NCBI GenBank assembly: GCA_946886875.1
Contig: CAMPJN010000003.1
Coordinates: forward strand, 1-31,288
Reading direction: 5' to 3'
Source: an uncultured Pseudomonas sp.
GTDB taxonomy: Bacteria > Pseudomonadota > Gammaproteobacteria > Pseudomonadales > Pseudomonadaceae
Length of the DNA: 31,288 bases
The translations under genes and the position numbers were made by a program. Positions 22,693 through 31,127 of this stretch are shown in pieces (within the stretch, counting starts at the first letter, position 1; every line of letters begins with the position of its first letter). Below the pieces are notes generated by a model, which did not search any database, was not told the origin of the DNA, and saw only the letters and a list, made by a program, of their open reading frames with translations.

Positions 22693-24891
22693 GTGATCCG
22701 AGACCAGCCCACGGAAATCCAGCGCCGCACCGCGGAGGCTGCCGCCATCGCCGTTTTTCTCGTTGGCAGCCTGGTCTGCGCGCTGTGGCTGCTCGGCATC
22801 CCCGACGCTACCCAGCTGGTACCGGCGTCGTCCACGGTGCGTTTCAACACCGGACTGTGTTTCATCCTGGCTGGGGCGGGCCTGCTGCTGACCCTCAGGC
22901 GTCATCCTCGCTGGGCGCTGGCGGCCATCGTCCCGATATTGCTGCTGACGGGGTTGACGCTGCTCGAGTATCTATTCGGCTGGAACATGGCGGTCGATGA
23001 ACTGTTCATCGCCGGGCGCGCGCACCCGCATCCGGGGCGTATGGCACCGAACACCTCCGTTGGCCTGCTCTTGGCCGCGCTAGGGTTGGCAATCCTGGTA
23101 CCGGGGCATTCGCGGATCTGGGCATTGAGCATATCTGCAATGCTGGCGGCACTGAGCGCGGCGCTCGCCCTGGTCGCGGCCCTCGGCTACGCGTTCGATC
23201 TGACTGCCGCCTTCGAGTGGGCCGGTCTCACACGTATGGCCCTGCTGACCGCCATCACCCTGACCGTGCTCGGCGTGGGAATCTTCATGGCGACGCGCGA
23301 GGTTGGGCGCATCGCGTCCTGGATCGAGCAGCCCTGGCTGGCCAGCAGCGTTGGGGTTGGCGTTGCCGGGCTTGGCCTGCTGGCCTCGCATACGCTTGGC
23401 GCCGAGATGCCCGGGCTGCCCGAACGAGCGTTAGAAGGCTTGTACGCCGCCGTGATCGTATTTGCCATCCTGCTCGCTGGCGCAGTAGCCCAGGCGCGGC
23501 ACATGCGACTGCTCATGCTGCAACTGGCCGCCTCCAACCGCATCCAGACCGAGCAATCGGCCGAAATCGTCGACCTGTACGAAAACGCGCCCTGCGGCTA
23601 CCACTCGCTCGACGCCCAGGCGCGGATCGTGCGGATCAACCGCACCGAGCTCGAGTGGCTCGGCTACGAAAGCGATGAATTGGTCGGCCGCAAAACCTTG
23701 TTCGAATTACTCACACCGGCGAGCTGGGAGGTCTTTCAGACGCAGTTCTCGCGCCTCAAGGAATGCGGCGTGGTGCGCGACCTGCAACTGGAGCTGGTGC
23801 GCAAGGATGGCAGCACCTTGCCGGTGGTGCTCAGCGAAACGGCGGTATACGACGCCCGCGGCCGCTTCCACCACAGCCGCAGTACGCTGTCCGACGGTAG
23901 CGAACGCCAGCGCTTCGAGCAGGCGCTGCGCGACAGCCAACAGCGGCTGCAGGTGCTGATCGACAGTGTGCAGACGGCCGTCGTCGTGCATGCCGGCGAT
24001 TCTTCGATCGAATTCGCCAATCCGAGCGCGGCGGATCTGCTCGGGCTGACCCGGGAGCAGATGCTGGGACGCTCGGCGATCGACCCCGCATGGCATTTCG
24101 TCCGCGAGGACGGTTCGCCGATGCCCGTCGACGAATACCCGGTCAGCCTCGTCATCCGCAGCGGTCGGTCGTTGCGCGACTACGTGACCGGAATCCAGGT
24201 CGGCGGATCGGAACCGATTCGCTGGTTACTGGTAAACGCGGTACCAGCGACCAGGCAGGACGGCAGCTTGCAACAGGTCATCGTGTCGTTCATCGACATC
24301 AGCGAACGCCAGAGGCAGAAGCTCCAGCTGGAGCAGCTGGCATCGACCGACACGCTGACCGCTTTGGCCACTCGCCGTCACCTGATCGAACAGGCAGGCC
24401 ACGAGCTGGCGCGCGCGCGTCGCAGCGGACGATCGCTGGCGCTGATCCTCTTCGATGTCGATCACTTCAAGTCGGTCAACGACCGCTTCGGACACGAGAC
24501 CGGCGACCAGGTGCTACGTCGGATCGGCGAGTTACTGCGCGGCGAGCTGCGGGAGGTAGACATCGCCGCGCGCTGGGGCGGTGAAGAATTCTGCGTGCTG
24601 CTGCCGGACACCGACGCGCAGGCCGCAGTCGAGATCGCCGAACGGCTGTGCGCGGCGGTGGAAAATACACGTCTGACCTCGCCGGACGGAAACCCCCTGC
24701 CGGTCACGGCGTCGTTCGGCGTGGCGCTGTCCTCGCCCGATGATGACGACTTCAGCCGACTGGTCGATGCGGCGGACCAAGCCATGTACCAGGCGAAGCG
24801 CGACGGCCGCAACCGCGTATGCGTAGCGCAGGCAGCCGCGCACGGTGCCCCCCGCGCGCTGGATGAGGAGCAGCGCGAAGCGGACGCCTGA
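22693..24891 (+). CDS. Membrane diguanylate cyclase with two PAS domains (PAS-PAS-GGDEF)
   Basis: A 732-residue inner-membrane signalling enzyme that makes cyclic di-GMP. The N-terminal part (about 15-280) has roughly eight membrane helices and resembles a MASE-type sensor. PAS domain 1 follows (about 290-405, EIVDLYENAPCGYHSLDAQARIVRIN), then PAS 2 (about 415-545), then GGDEF (about 550-715). The active site is GGEEF (629-633), expected to be catalytic, and RxxD (Arg620-Asp623) five residues before it is an intact inhibitory I-site, so product feedback is likely. The start is GTG 22693, five bases after GAGG. No EAL domain is present. The signal is unknown. Confidence 0.9.
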   Translation: MIRDQPTEIQRRTAEAAAIAVFLVGSLVCALWLLGIPDATQLVPASSTVRFNTGLCFILAGAGLLLTLRRHPRWALAAIVPILLLTGLTLLEYLFGWNMAVDELFIAGRAHPHPGRMAPNTSVGLLLAALGLAILVPGHSRIWALSISAMLAALSAALALVAALGYAFDLTAAFEWAGLTRMALLTAITLTVLGVGIFMATREVGRIASWIEQPWLASSVGVGVAGLGLLASHTLGAEMPGLPERALEGLYAAVIVFAILLAGAVAQARHMRLLMLQLAASNRIQTEQSAEIVDLYENAPCGYHSLDAQARIVRINRTELEWLGYESDELVGRKTLFELLTPASWEVFQTQFSRLKECGVVRDLQLELVRKDGSTLPVVLSETAVYDARGRFHHSRSTLSDGSERQRFEQALRDSQQRLQVLIDSVQTAVVVHAGDSSIEFANPSAADLLGLTREQMLGRSAIDPAWHFVREDGSPMPVDEYPVSLVIRSGRSLRDYVTGIQVGGSEPIRWLLVNAVPATRQDGSLQQVIVSFIDISERQRQKLQLEQLASTDTLTALATRRHLIEQAGHELARARRSGRSLALILFDVDHFKSVNDRFGHETGDQVLRRIGELLRGELREVDIAARWGGEEFCVLLPDTDAQAAVEIAERLCAAVENTRLTSPDGNPLPVTASFGVALSSPDDDDFSRLVDAADQAMYQAKRDGRNRVCVAQAAAHGAPRALDEEQREADA

Positions 24892-25133
24892 CGTGATGCC
24901 GGAAGCCCTGCTGTCTCGATCAACGTTTCCGCTTGTTCCTTTCAGAGGCTGGGCATTCTCAGGCGCCGGACATACAAGCCAAGCGCCGCCATGATCGTCG
25001 CGTGCGGAAGAACTACAGGGCATTGCCCCCGGATCATCGCCAAGCCTTGAAAAGGCTATTGAGTGAGCGTCTTGCAACCGCGGCCTGAGTTACTAGGCTG
25101 AAGCAGTCATTGACGGGAATGCGAGGGAACGCC

Positions 25134-26168
25134 ATGCAGTTCAGCAAAAATGCGAAAAATCTGGTGCTGCAAAACAATAATGGCACTTACTTTATCGACT
25201 GCGAGGATTTGCTGAAATGGCTTCAGGGGGAAACGATAGAGCGCATTGATTTTCTTAAAGGAAACATACATCCCTCATATGTAAATGAATCCAGGCCCGA
25301 GGGCACTATTCCAGGAACAGGTGTCCGTCTGCCGGCCATACGTGAAATGAAGATCGATAGTGTAGGCGATTTCATTGCATTTCAGTCCCTGTGGGCAGCG
25401 GGCGTATTTGCTGGCGCCAATATCAAACTTAACGTTCCTCGCTGGAAGTCTTCCTACTTTATCTATCCAACCCAGCATGGTTTGAATACGACAGATTTGA
25501 AACTCGTCTCTAGTGGCACCTCAGCGGCAAACGGTACATACGAGGAGATCGTTGAAATCATTAGATTCAATATTCCCAGGTTTTGGCAGGATGAAAAAAT
25601 AGGTCAGCAACAAATAGCGCGAGAAGTCCGGCAGCTGCTTAAAATGAAGCAGAGCACTCAAGGTAGTTCAACGTGGGACCTTGAATTCATGGAGCTGATC
25701 GGCAAGGTGCTCAACATCACGCTGGCAGCCGAGGCCGTGCGCTCCTACGTAATGTTGCCGATAGGTATGATGGTCAACGACCTCGTCAAATTCGGCGTTA
25801 TTGACTATGCCAGCTATGCCGGCCTTAACTTGACTAATAAAAAATATGACTGGAAAGGCCCAGTAATTCCATACTACTGGGACAGTGTGAAAGAAGCGTC
25901 CGGGCTTCGAAGTGCCGCAGAGTATCTTGCTGTCGGCCAAGTTACCGGCAGCAATAGTCTTAGTGATGCAGAAAGAATCATCAATAACATGATTGAAATA
26001 ATAGCCATCTACTTTGAGGCCTATTTTACGCATGGCAAAGGGGCGCAAGGGGAGCAGAAAAAATACGATGTGGAATCCATAAACTCCAATCAATCTTTGC
26101 TTGATATGGCAAAGGAGCTTCTTTGGAAGAAATATCTTTTCAATCTTTCAATATATCAAGGGGTTTAG
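25134..26168 (+). CDS. Protein of unknown function, 344 residues, probable accessory gene
   Basis: I do not recognise this protein. ATG 25134 (MQFSKNAKNLVLQ) is chosen because GAGGG lies six bases upstream; an earlier start at 25110 would add eight residues. It looks soluble, with no signal peptide or clear membrane helix, mixed alpha/beta, rich in Asn, Ile, Lys and Tyr, with aromatic patches (RWKSSYFIYPTQHGLN, GPVIPYYWDSVKEASG). The N-terminal LVLQNNNGTYFIDCEDLLKWLQGETIERIDFL suggests a small strand-helix domain. Its base composition is clearly more AT-rich than the flanking genes, and transposition-scar-like sequence follows at 26295-26340, which suggests horizontal acquisition. No neighbour hints at function. 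Confidence 0.75.
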   Translation: MQFSKNAKNLVLQNNNGTYFIDCEDLLKWLQGETIERIDFLKGNIHPSYVNESRPEGTIPGTGVRLPAIREMKIDSVGDFIAFQSLWAAGVFAGANIKLNVPRWKSSYFIYPTQHGLNTTDLKLVSSGTSAANGTYEEIVEIIRFNIPRFWQDEKIGQQQIAREVRQLLKMKQSTQGSSTWDLEFMELIGKVLNITLAAEAVRSYVMLPIGMMVNDLVKFGVIDYASYAGLNLTNKKYDWKGPVIPYYWDSVKEASGLRSAAEYLAVGQVTGSNSLSDAERIINNMIEIIAIYFEAYFTHGKGAQGEQKKYDVESINSNQSLLDMAKELLWKKYLFNLSIYQGV

Positions 26169-26294
26169 TGTCAGGGTTTCAGGAGGCGGAGAGGAGCAAT
26201 AGGGTAGGGCGGAAGTCACGATTTCAAATAATTGCGGTTCTGCCTATTGTCTTCTACATATAGTCGCGCATGCGGGCGCAAACCATAGAGTCAG

Positions 26295-26340
26295 GAACCG
26301 AAAAAGAACCGAAAAAGCGAAAAAGGGGACAGATTTATTT
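26295..26340. repeat. Tandem 11-mers and transposon-scar-like sequence
   Basis: GAACCGAAAAA occurs twice in tandem (26295-26305, 26306-26316), followed by a partial copy GCGAAAAA and then GGGGACAGATTTATTT (26325-26340). The last string is familiar from the flanks of transposase genes in many gammaproteobacteria, so I read it as the footprint of a lost mobile element. No transposase is present. Confidence 0.5.
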
Positions 26341-26388
26341 ATAAGTCAGTCCCTCCTTTATTGGCCGATTGCCGCCAGTCACGAGCAA

Positions 26389-26598
26389 TCAGATTTTGTA
26401 ACGAGCCTTCCATTCATCAACCACCTTGCCCATGCTTTTAGGAAGGCCATTCCTTACCCACGCCATAAAGCTTCTGTCGAAACGGAAGCCCACTCCGCAT
26501 TGCTCAACCATAAAGCGCCGCACATTCTGGGTGTTTTTATAGCCCGCGCAGACTGCGGTGCTGCGTGTGATCGGATCGCTGTGCCAGTTGAAGTCCAT
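26389..26598 (-). CDS. Small DUF6434-like protein
   Basis: A 69-residue basic protein: MDFNWHSDPITRSTAV, then YKNTQNVRRFMVEQCG, FRFDRSFMAWVRNG and KSMGKVVDEWKARYK. The N-terminal WHSDPITRST and the NTQNVRRF segment match what I recall of the DUF6434 family; the function is unknown. GGAGAG lies before the ATG at 26598. It starts 19 bases after the aminotransferase stop on the same strand, so it may share that transcript. Confidence 0.75.
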   Translation of the reverse strand: MDFNWHSDPITRSTAVCAGYKNTQNVRRFMVEQCGVGFRFDRSFMAWVRNGLPKSMGKVVDEWKARYKI

Positions 26599-26617
26599 TT
26601 GTTCTCTCCGCGCAATA

Positions 26618-27751
26618 TCAACCCTCCAGCACCTTATCCAGCGCCTGTTCCAGGGTGCTTACCGTGCGCTCGATATTGTTCAGTTTGTCCAGGCCGAACA
26701 GGCCGATGCGGAAGGTTTGGAAGTCCGCCGGTTCGTCGCATTGCAGGGGGACGCCGGCGGCGATTTGCAGGCCTTGGGCGGCGAATTTTTTGCCGTTTTT
26801 GATTTCGCCGTCGTCGGTGTAGCAGACCACCACACCTGGGGCCCGGAAGCCTTCGGCGGCGACGCTTTTGAAGCCTTTGCGGGTGAGCAGGGCGCGGACC
26901 TGTTCGCCGAGTTGCTGTTGTTCGGCGCGCACTTTGGCGAAGCCGTAGCCGGCGGTTTCCTTGACCACATCGCGAAAGCGCGCGAGGGCGTCGCAGGGCA
27001 TGGTGGCGTGGTAGGCGTGGCCACCTTGTTCGTAGGCTTGCATGATCTGCAGCCATTTCTTCAGGTCGCAGGCGAAGCTGGTGCTTTGGCTGGCTTCGAC
27101 GCGCTCTCGGGCCTGTTCGCTGAGCATGACCAGGGCGCAGCAGGGCGAGGCGCTCCAGCCTTTTTGCGGGGCGCTGATCAGTACGTCGATGCCGCAGGCA
27201 CGCATATCGACCCAGAGCGTGCCGGAGGCGATGCAGTCGAGCACGAACAGGCCGCCGACTTCATGTACGGCATCGGCGACGGCGCGCAGGTAGTCATCGG
27301 GCAGGATCATCCCCGAGGAGGTTTCGACATGGGGGGCGAAGACCAGCTGGGGCTTTTGCGCCTGGATGGCGGCTACCACTTCGTCGATCGGTGGCGGGGC
27401 GAAGGCGGCCTGGCTGCCGGGTTCGATCGGCCGGGCTTGGAGTACCTGGGACTCGGCGGGGATCTGGCCCATCTCGAAGATCTGTGTCCAGCGGTAGCTG
27501 AACCAGCCGTTGCGGATTACCAGGCATTTTTTGCCGGTCGCCAGTTGCCGCGCCACAGCCTCCATGCCGAAGGTGCCACTGCCCGGTACGACGGCGATGG
27601 CGTCGGCGTTATAGACCTGTTTCAGGTTGGCGGAGATGTCGCGCATGACCTGTTGAAAGGCTTGCGACATATGGTTGAGGGCACGGTCGGTGTAGACGAC
27701 CGAATATTCGACCAGGCCATCGGGATCGATACTGGGGTAGAGGTCTGACAT
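26618..27751 (-). CDS. Class V PLP-dependent aminotransferase
   Basis: A 377-residue fold-type I PLP enzyme of class V, nearest in style to the alanine/serine-glyoxylate aminotransferase group. Seen: VVPGSGTFGMEAVARQL (phosphate-binding glycine turn, about 55-70), the cofactor Asp in FVLDCIASGTLWVDM, and the PLP lysine in LISAPQKGWSASP (Lys197), with a C-terminal FRIGLFGLDKLNNIERTVSTLEQAL. GGAG lies seven bases before ATG 27751. The amino donor and acceptor cannot be read from sequence. I considered whether it could be EgtE for the ergothioneine pathway, but neither distance nor motifs support that. Confidence 0.88.
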   Translation of the reverse strand: MSDLYPSIDPDGLVEYSVVYTDRALNHMSQAFQQVMRDISANLKQVYNADAIAVVPGSGTFGMEAVARQLATGKKCLVIRNGWFSYRWTQIFEMGQIPAESQVLQARPIEPGSQAAFAPPPIDEVVAAIQAQKPQLVFAPHVETSSGMILPDDYLRAVADAVHEVGGLFVLDCIASGTLWVDMRACGIDVLISAPQKGWSASPCCALVMLSEQARERVEASQSTSFACDLKKWLQIMQAYEQGGHAYHATMPCDALARFRDVVKETAGYGFAKVRAEQQQLGEQVRALLTRKGFKSVAAEGFRAPGVVVCYTDDGEIKNGKKFAAQGLQIAAGVPLQCDEPADFQTFRIGLFGLDKLNNIERTVSTLEQALDKVLEG

Positions 27752-28253
27752 GAGGGGGCTCCGGCGCCTTGGTTGGCATCATCTTGGTGGGCATCCATGC
27801 GGATGTCCTGACCCTGCCCCAAGCCTCGGTAAATGACAAGGCCATGCTCCGATTAGCTGCGCATGGCCAGGCGCCGGTCAAGGCGGTCGGCGAGGATAGC
27901 AATAGCCCCGCGTTCGTCGGATTTTTACGTTGCGCGAACTCCTCTTCGACGACGTTTGACCCTGTGTCGGAGTAAGTGGTCGAGTGCTGACCGATCGGTC
28001 ATAAGCCCTGTGTTTCAGCCATTCAGCGCCTGCCCCGGGCAGCCATGAACCCGACGGGAAGCGGTCTGCGTCGGGGCTTTTCGGGCGGGCTGCGGGGGTG
28101 TTAATCCGTTGCAACTAATCGAATACAGATAGGTCACTTATCTGTTCGCAAGGTACTTGGGGTCAGTCCCGGTGTTCCGCTGTCAGCGATATAGCCCTTC
28201 GAACAGCCGGTCAGGTTGTTCATTGCCCAACTCGTGCCAGGAGGAGAAACGAT
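27752..28253. other. Intergenic region upstream of phaG
   Basis: 502 bases with no convincing gene. It holds a 14-bp palindrome (27988-28001), a terminator-like hairpin on the plus strand (CCCGACG 28050-28056 and CGTCGGG 28069-28075 followed by GCTTTT), and a second small palindrome ACAGATA-7-TATCTGT (28125-28145). The phaG promoter should lie here; AGGAGGAG precedes the phaG ATG by about eight bases. Confidence 0.5.
27988..28001. promoter_or_regulatory. Perfect palindrome TGACCGATCGGTCA, TetR-type operator candidate
   Basis: A 14-base perfect palindrome about 250 bases before phaG and 237 bases before the divergent aminotransferase start. Dyads of the ACCG-N-CGGT kind are typical TetR-family operators. 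No TetR gene is adjacent; a TetR-like regulator such as PhaD elsewhere in the genome is one candidate. Confidence 0.4.
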
Positions 28254-29162
28254 ATGAGGCCGGAAACCGCCATCGTTGAGATTCACAGGAAATACAGGGT
28301 TTACACCGAGTACTACGCCAACCAGGTCGCTGACAAAACCATCATTCTGGTCAACGGCTCGCTCGCCACCACCGCCTCTTTCGCGCAAACGGTGCGCTAC
28401 CTGCAACCGCGTTTCAATGTGGTGCTGTACGACCAGCCCTACGCTGGGCAGTCGAGGTTGCATAACCGCCATGGCGCGCCGATTCGCAAGGAGGACGAAG
28501 CGGAGATTCTGCTGGGTTTGATCAAGCACTTCGGCGCCAACCATGTGCTGTCGTTTTCCTGGGGCGGCGCTGCGGCGATGCTGGCGTTGGCGCAGCGGCC
28601 GGGTGGGGTAGAGAAGGCGGTGATCTGCTCGTTCGCCGCACGGGTCAACCAGCCGATGCGCGATTATCTGGAAGCGGGGCTGGGTATTCTTCTGGCGCGC
28701 GACCGTATGGGTATTGGTCGGCTGATCAACAACACCATCGGCAAGCATTTGCCGTCGTTGCTCAAGCGCTTCAATCATCGCCACATCAGTAACCTGGCCG
28801 AGCATGAATACCTGCAGATGCACTTCCATATCCATGAGGTGCTGACCCAGGACAACCACTACTACCGGACCTGCGCCGAGGCCATCGATATCCCGCTGTT
28901 GTTCGTCAATGGTGCCTGGGATGAGTACACCACGGTCGACGACGCACGGCTGTTCACCGGCCATGCGCGCAACTGCCAGTTCCGCACCATCGAGCAGGCC
29001 GGGCATTTTCTCGATATGGAACATAAGGCAGCTTGGCATGCAACTCAGCAGGCTTTGCTAGGCTTCTTGGTTCCGGTTGCCAGCAACGTTCAGAAAGACG
29101 AGCGACTCAGTGCCGGACAGTCCGCCGCGTTATGCAGCCCTTGCCGTCAGGTTGCGACCTGA
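28254..29162 (+). CDS. phaG: PhaG-like (R)-3-hydroxyacyl-ACP transacylase/thioesterase
   Basis: A 302-residue alpha/beta-hydrolase of the PhaG/RhlA family, which diverts (R)-3-hydroxyacyl-ACP from fatty acid synthesis, PhaG toward mcl-PHA monomers and RhlA toward rhamnolipid precursors. Seen: NGSLATTASFAQTVRYLQP (oxyanion side), the nucleophile elbow SFSWGGA (Ser102), WDEYTT (Asp223) and AGHFLDME (His251), a full triad with the same numbering as known members. MRPETAIVEI and the VYTEYY, TIGKHLPSLLKRFN and HEYLQMHFHI stretches are closer to PhaG than to RhlA as I recall them. Position 182, the Asp of the PhaG HX4D motif (His177), is Ala here, as in RhlA. phaC follows 127 bases downstream, which favours a PHA role. 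The C-terminal 30 residues look unconserved. Confidence 0.82.
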   Translation: MRPETAIVEIHRKYRVYTEYYANQVADKTIILVNGSLATTASFAQTVRYLQPRFNVVLYDQPYAGQSRLHNRHGAPIRKEDEAEILLGLIKHFGANHVLSFSWGGAAAMLALAQRPGGVEKAVICSFAARVNQPMRDYLEAGLGILLARDRMGIGRLINNTIGKHLPSLLKRFNHRHISNLAEHEYLQMHFHIHEVLTQDNHYYRTCAEAIDIPLLFVNGAWDEYTTVDDARLFTGHARNCQFRTIEQAGHFLDMEHKAAWHATQQALLGFLVPVASNVQKDERLSAGQSAALCSPCRQVAT

Positions 29163-29289
29163 CCGGGTCGAGGATCTGTGTTGTTCGGTTCGATTTATTT
29201 GCGCGGCAGTTTGGAGCGCTTTCCGACGCGCCTGGGATTGATTCTTTCTGATTGGCGTTTGCCGGCATAACAACGGAGTGGAATTTAAG

Positions 29290-30969
29290 ATGCTAGAGAA
29301 ACCTTCCTCGGGCGCCTTGCCCGTAGCCGTATCGCAACAGAATTCGGAGCAACGCAATATCGCCAGCTTGCGTGGTCGCAGCCTATTCGCCACCTTGCGC
29401 ACGCTCGCGCTGCAGGGCATCAAACAACCGATTCATAGCACCCGTCACGCCCTTGCGCTCGGCGGCCAGCTGGGTCGGGTGATGCTCGGTGCTACGGTGC
29501 ACCAGCCGGGCGCCCGGGATACACGCTTTCAGGACCCCACCTGGCAGCACAATCCTTACTATCGGCGGCGCTTGCAGGCCTATCTGTCGTTGCGCAATCA
29601 ATTCAACGCCTGGGTCGATGAGAGCAGCCTACCTGCCGACGACCGTGCCCGGGCGCAGTTCGTTCTGGACATCGTCGGCGATGCCCTGGCGCCTTCCAAC
29701 AGTCTGCTCAACCCGCTGGCGGTCAAGGAATTGCTCAATACCGGCGGCGCCAGCCTGGTCAAGGGCATCGGCCATCTGGTCGACGATGTGCTGCACAACG
29801 GCGGCATGCCCAGTCAGGTCAGCAAGCAAGCCTTTGAGGTAGGCCGCAATCTGGCGGTTACCCCCGGCGCCGTGGTGTTTCGCAGCGAGATGTTGGAGTT
29901 GATCCAGTACAAGCCGATGAGCGAGCAACAGTACGCCACGCCGTTGTTGATCGTGCCGCCGCAAATCAACAAGTACTACATCTTCGATCTGGCGGCGGAT
30001 AAGAGCTATGTCCAGTACTGCCTGAAGAACGGCATCCAGGTTTTCGTGGTGAGTTGGCGCAACCCGGACGCACGCCATCGCGACTGGGGCCTGGTTGACT
30101 ATGTGCAAGCGCTGGACGAAGCGGTGGACGTGTGCCGGACTATCACCGCGAGCAAGGCCGTCAATCTGATGGGCGCCTGCGCCGGCGGCCTGACCATAGC
30201 GGCGTTGCAGGGGTATCTGGTGAGCAAGCGCCAGTTGCGCAAAGTGGCCAGTGCGACCTATCTGGTTACGGCACTGGACAGTCAGGTGGAGAGCCCCGCG
30301 GCGCTATTCGTCGACGAGTCGACATTAGAGGCGGCCAAGCGTCGCTCCGACCAGCAAGGGGTTCTGGATGGCCGCGACATGGCCAAGATATTCGCCTGGA
30401 TGCGGCCGAACGATCTGATCTGGAATTATTGGGTCAACAACTACCTGCTCGGCCGCCAGCCGCCGGCCTTCGATATTCTCTACTGGAACAATGACAACAC
30501 CTGCCTACCGGCGGCGCTGCATGCCGATTTCATCGATTTCTTCATGAGCAACGGTTTGGAGGTGGGCGGCGTGCCCGTCGATCTGAAGAAGATCAACATC
30601 GACAGCTTCCATGTCGGCGGGGTCAACGACCACATCACTCCCTGGGACACGGCCTACCGTTCGGCCAGCTTGCTTGGTGGCAAGCGGCGTTTTCTGTTGT
30701 CCAGCAGCGGGCATATCCAGGCGATTCTCAATCCGCCGAGCAACCCCAAAGCCGAGTATATGGAGCACGACAGTCTGCATGACGACCCGCAGGTCTGGTA
30801 CGGCGAGGCGCAGAAGCACAAGGGCAGCTGGTGGGTGGAATGGCTCGATTGGGTGCGGCAACGCTCGGGCGAGCAACGCGAAAGCCTGAATGCCCTGGGT
30901 AATCAGGATTACCCACCGATAGAGGCCGCCCCCGGCAGCTATGTATTCAAGACCTGTGAGAGCGCGTGA
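29290..30969 (+). CDS. phaC: Class II polyhydroxyalkanoate synthase PhaC (mcl-PHA polymerase)
   Basis: A 559-residue synthase from ATG 29290, the usual length of Pseudomonas PhaC; an in-frame GTG at 29278 would add four residues. It polymerises (R)-3-hydroxyacyl-CoA into storage polyester on granules. Seen: FQDPTWQHNPYYRRRLQAYL, the LIQYKPMSEQQYATPLLIVPPQINKYYIFDL region, the lipase-like box MGACAGGL with catalytic Cys297, the conserved ALFVDESTLEAAKRRSDQQGVLDGRDMAKIFAWMRPNDLIWNYWVNNYLLG stretch (in pieces), Asp447 in NDHITPW and His475 in SSSGHIQ. It sits alone with phaG instead of in the classical phaC1-Z-C2-D-F-I cluster, and is fairly divergent at the N-terminus, so it may be an additional synthase with its own chain-length preference. 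Confidence 0.93.
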   Translation: MLEKPSSGALPVAVSQQNSEQRNIASLRGRSLFATLRTLALQGIKQPIHSTRHALALGGQLGRVMLGATVHQPGARDTRFQDPTWQHNPYYRRRLQAYLSLRNQFNAWVDESSLPADDRARAQFVLDIVGDALAPSNSLLNPLAVKELLNTGGASLVKGIGHLVDDVLHNGGMPSQVSKQAFEVGRNLAVTPGAVVFRSEMLELIQYKPMSEQQYATPLLIVPPQINKYYIFDLAADKSYVQYCLKNGIQVFVVSWRNPDARHRDWGLVDYVQALDEAVDVCRTITASKAVNLMGACAGGLTIAALQGYLVSKRQLRKVASATYLVTALDSQVESPAALFVDESTLEAAKRRSDQQGVLDGRDMAKIFAWMRPNDLIWNYWVNNYLLGRQPPAFDILYWNNDNTCLPAALHADFIDFFMSNGLEVGGVPVDLKKINIDSFHVGGVNDHITPWDTAYRSASLLGGKRRFLLSSSGHIQAILNPPSNPKAEYMEHDSLHDDPQVWYGEAQKHKGSWWVEWLDWVRQRSGEQRESLNALGNQDYPPIEAAPGSYVFKTCESA

Positions 30970-31012
30970 AAAATCCCTCGCCCCTAGCTAAGTAATGGCT
31001 GGCGGGGCAATC

Positions 31013-31076
31013 CGTAGGGTGCGCTGCGCGCACCAGGCGTCTGCAGCCAGCGTTGGTACGCATGGCGCACCCTACG
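31013..31076. repeat. 12-bp inverted repeat after phaC (REP-like)
   Basis: CGTAGGGTGCGC (31013-31024) and GCGCACCCTACG (31065-31076) are perfect inverted copies 40 bases apart. GTAGGGTGCGC...GCGCACC palindromes are common extragenic repeats in pseudomonads. It lies between phaC and a convergent gene, so it may also end both transcripts. Confidence 0.65.
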
Positions 31077-31127
31077 AGGTTCACGCTAAGCGCCAAGTGA
31101 TACCTAGCCTAATTGAAGGCGGGCGCT

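Noticed and set aside
26558..27748. A 396-codon plus-strand frame
   Set aside because: Mirror of the class V aminotransferase, which has its PLP lysine and a good ribosome binding site; the plus frame is a GC-rich shadow.
26618..27751. EgtE (ergothioneine C-S lyase)
   Set aside because: It is 16 kb from the egt gene and its motifs are those of the alanine/serine-glyoxylate aminotransferase group.
27769..27975. A 68-codon plus-strand frame upstream of phaG, followed by a terminator-like hairpin
   Set aside because: No recognisable domain and poor start; the hairpin alone does not make it a gene.
28134..29039. A 301-codon minus-strand frame
   Set aside because: Antisense to phaG, whose conserved motifs are unmistakable.
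28254..29162. RhlA rather than PhaG
   Set aside because: N-terminal and central segments look closer to PhaG, and phaC is the next gene while no rhlB follows; the Ala182 feature keeps some doubt.
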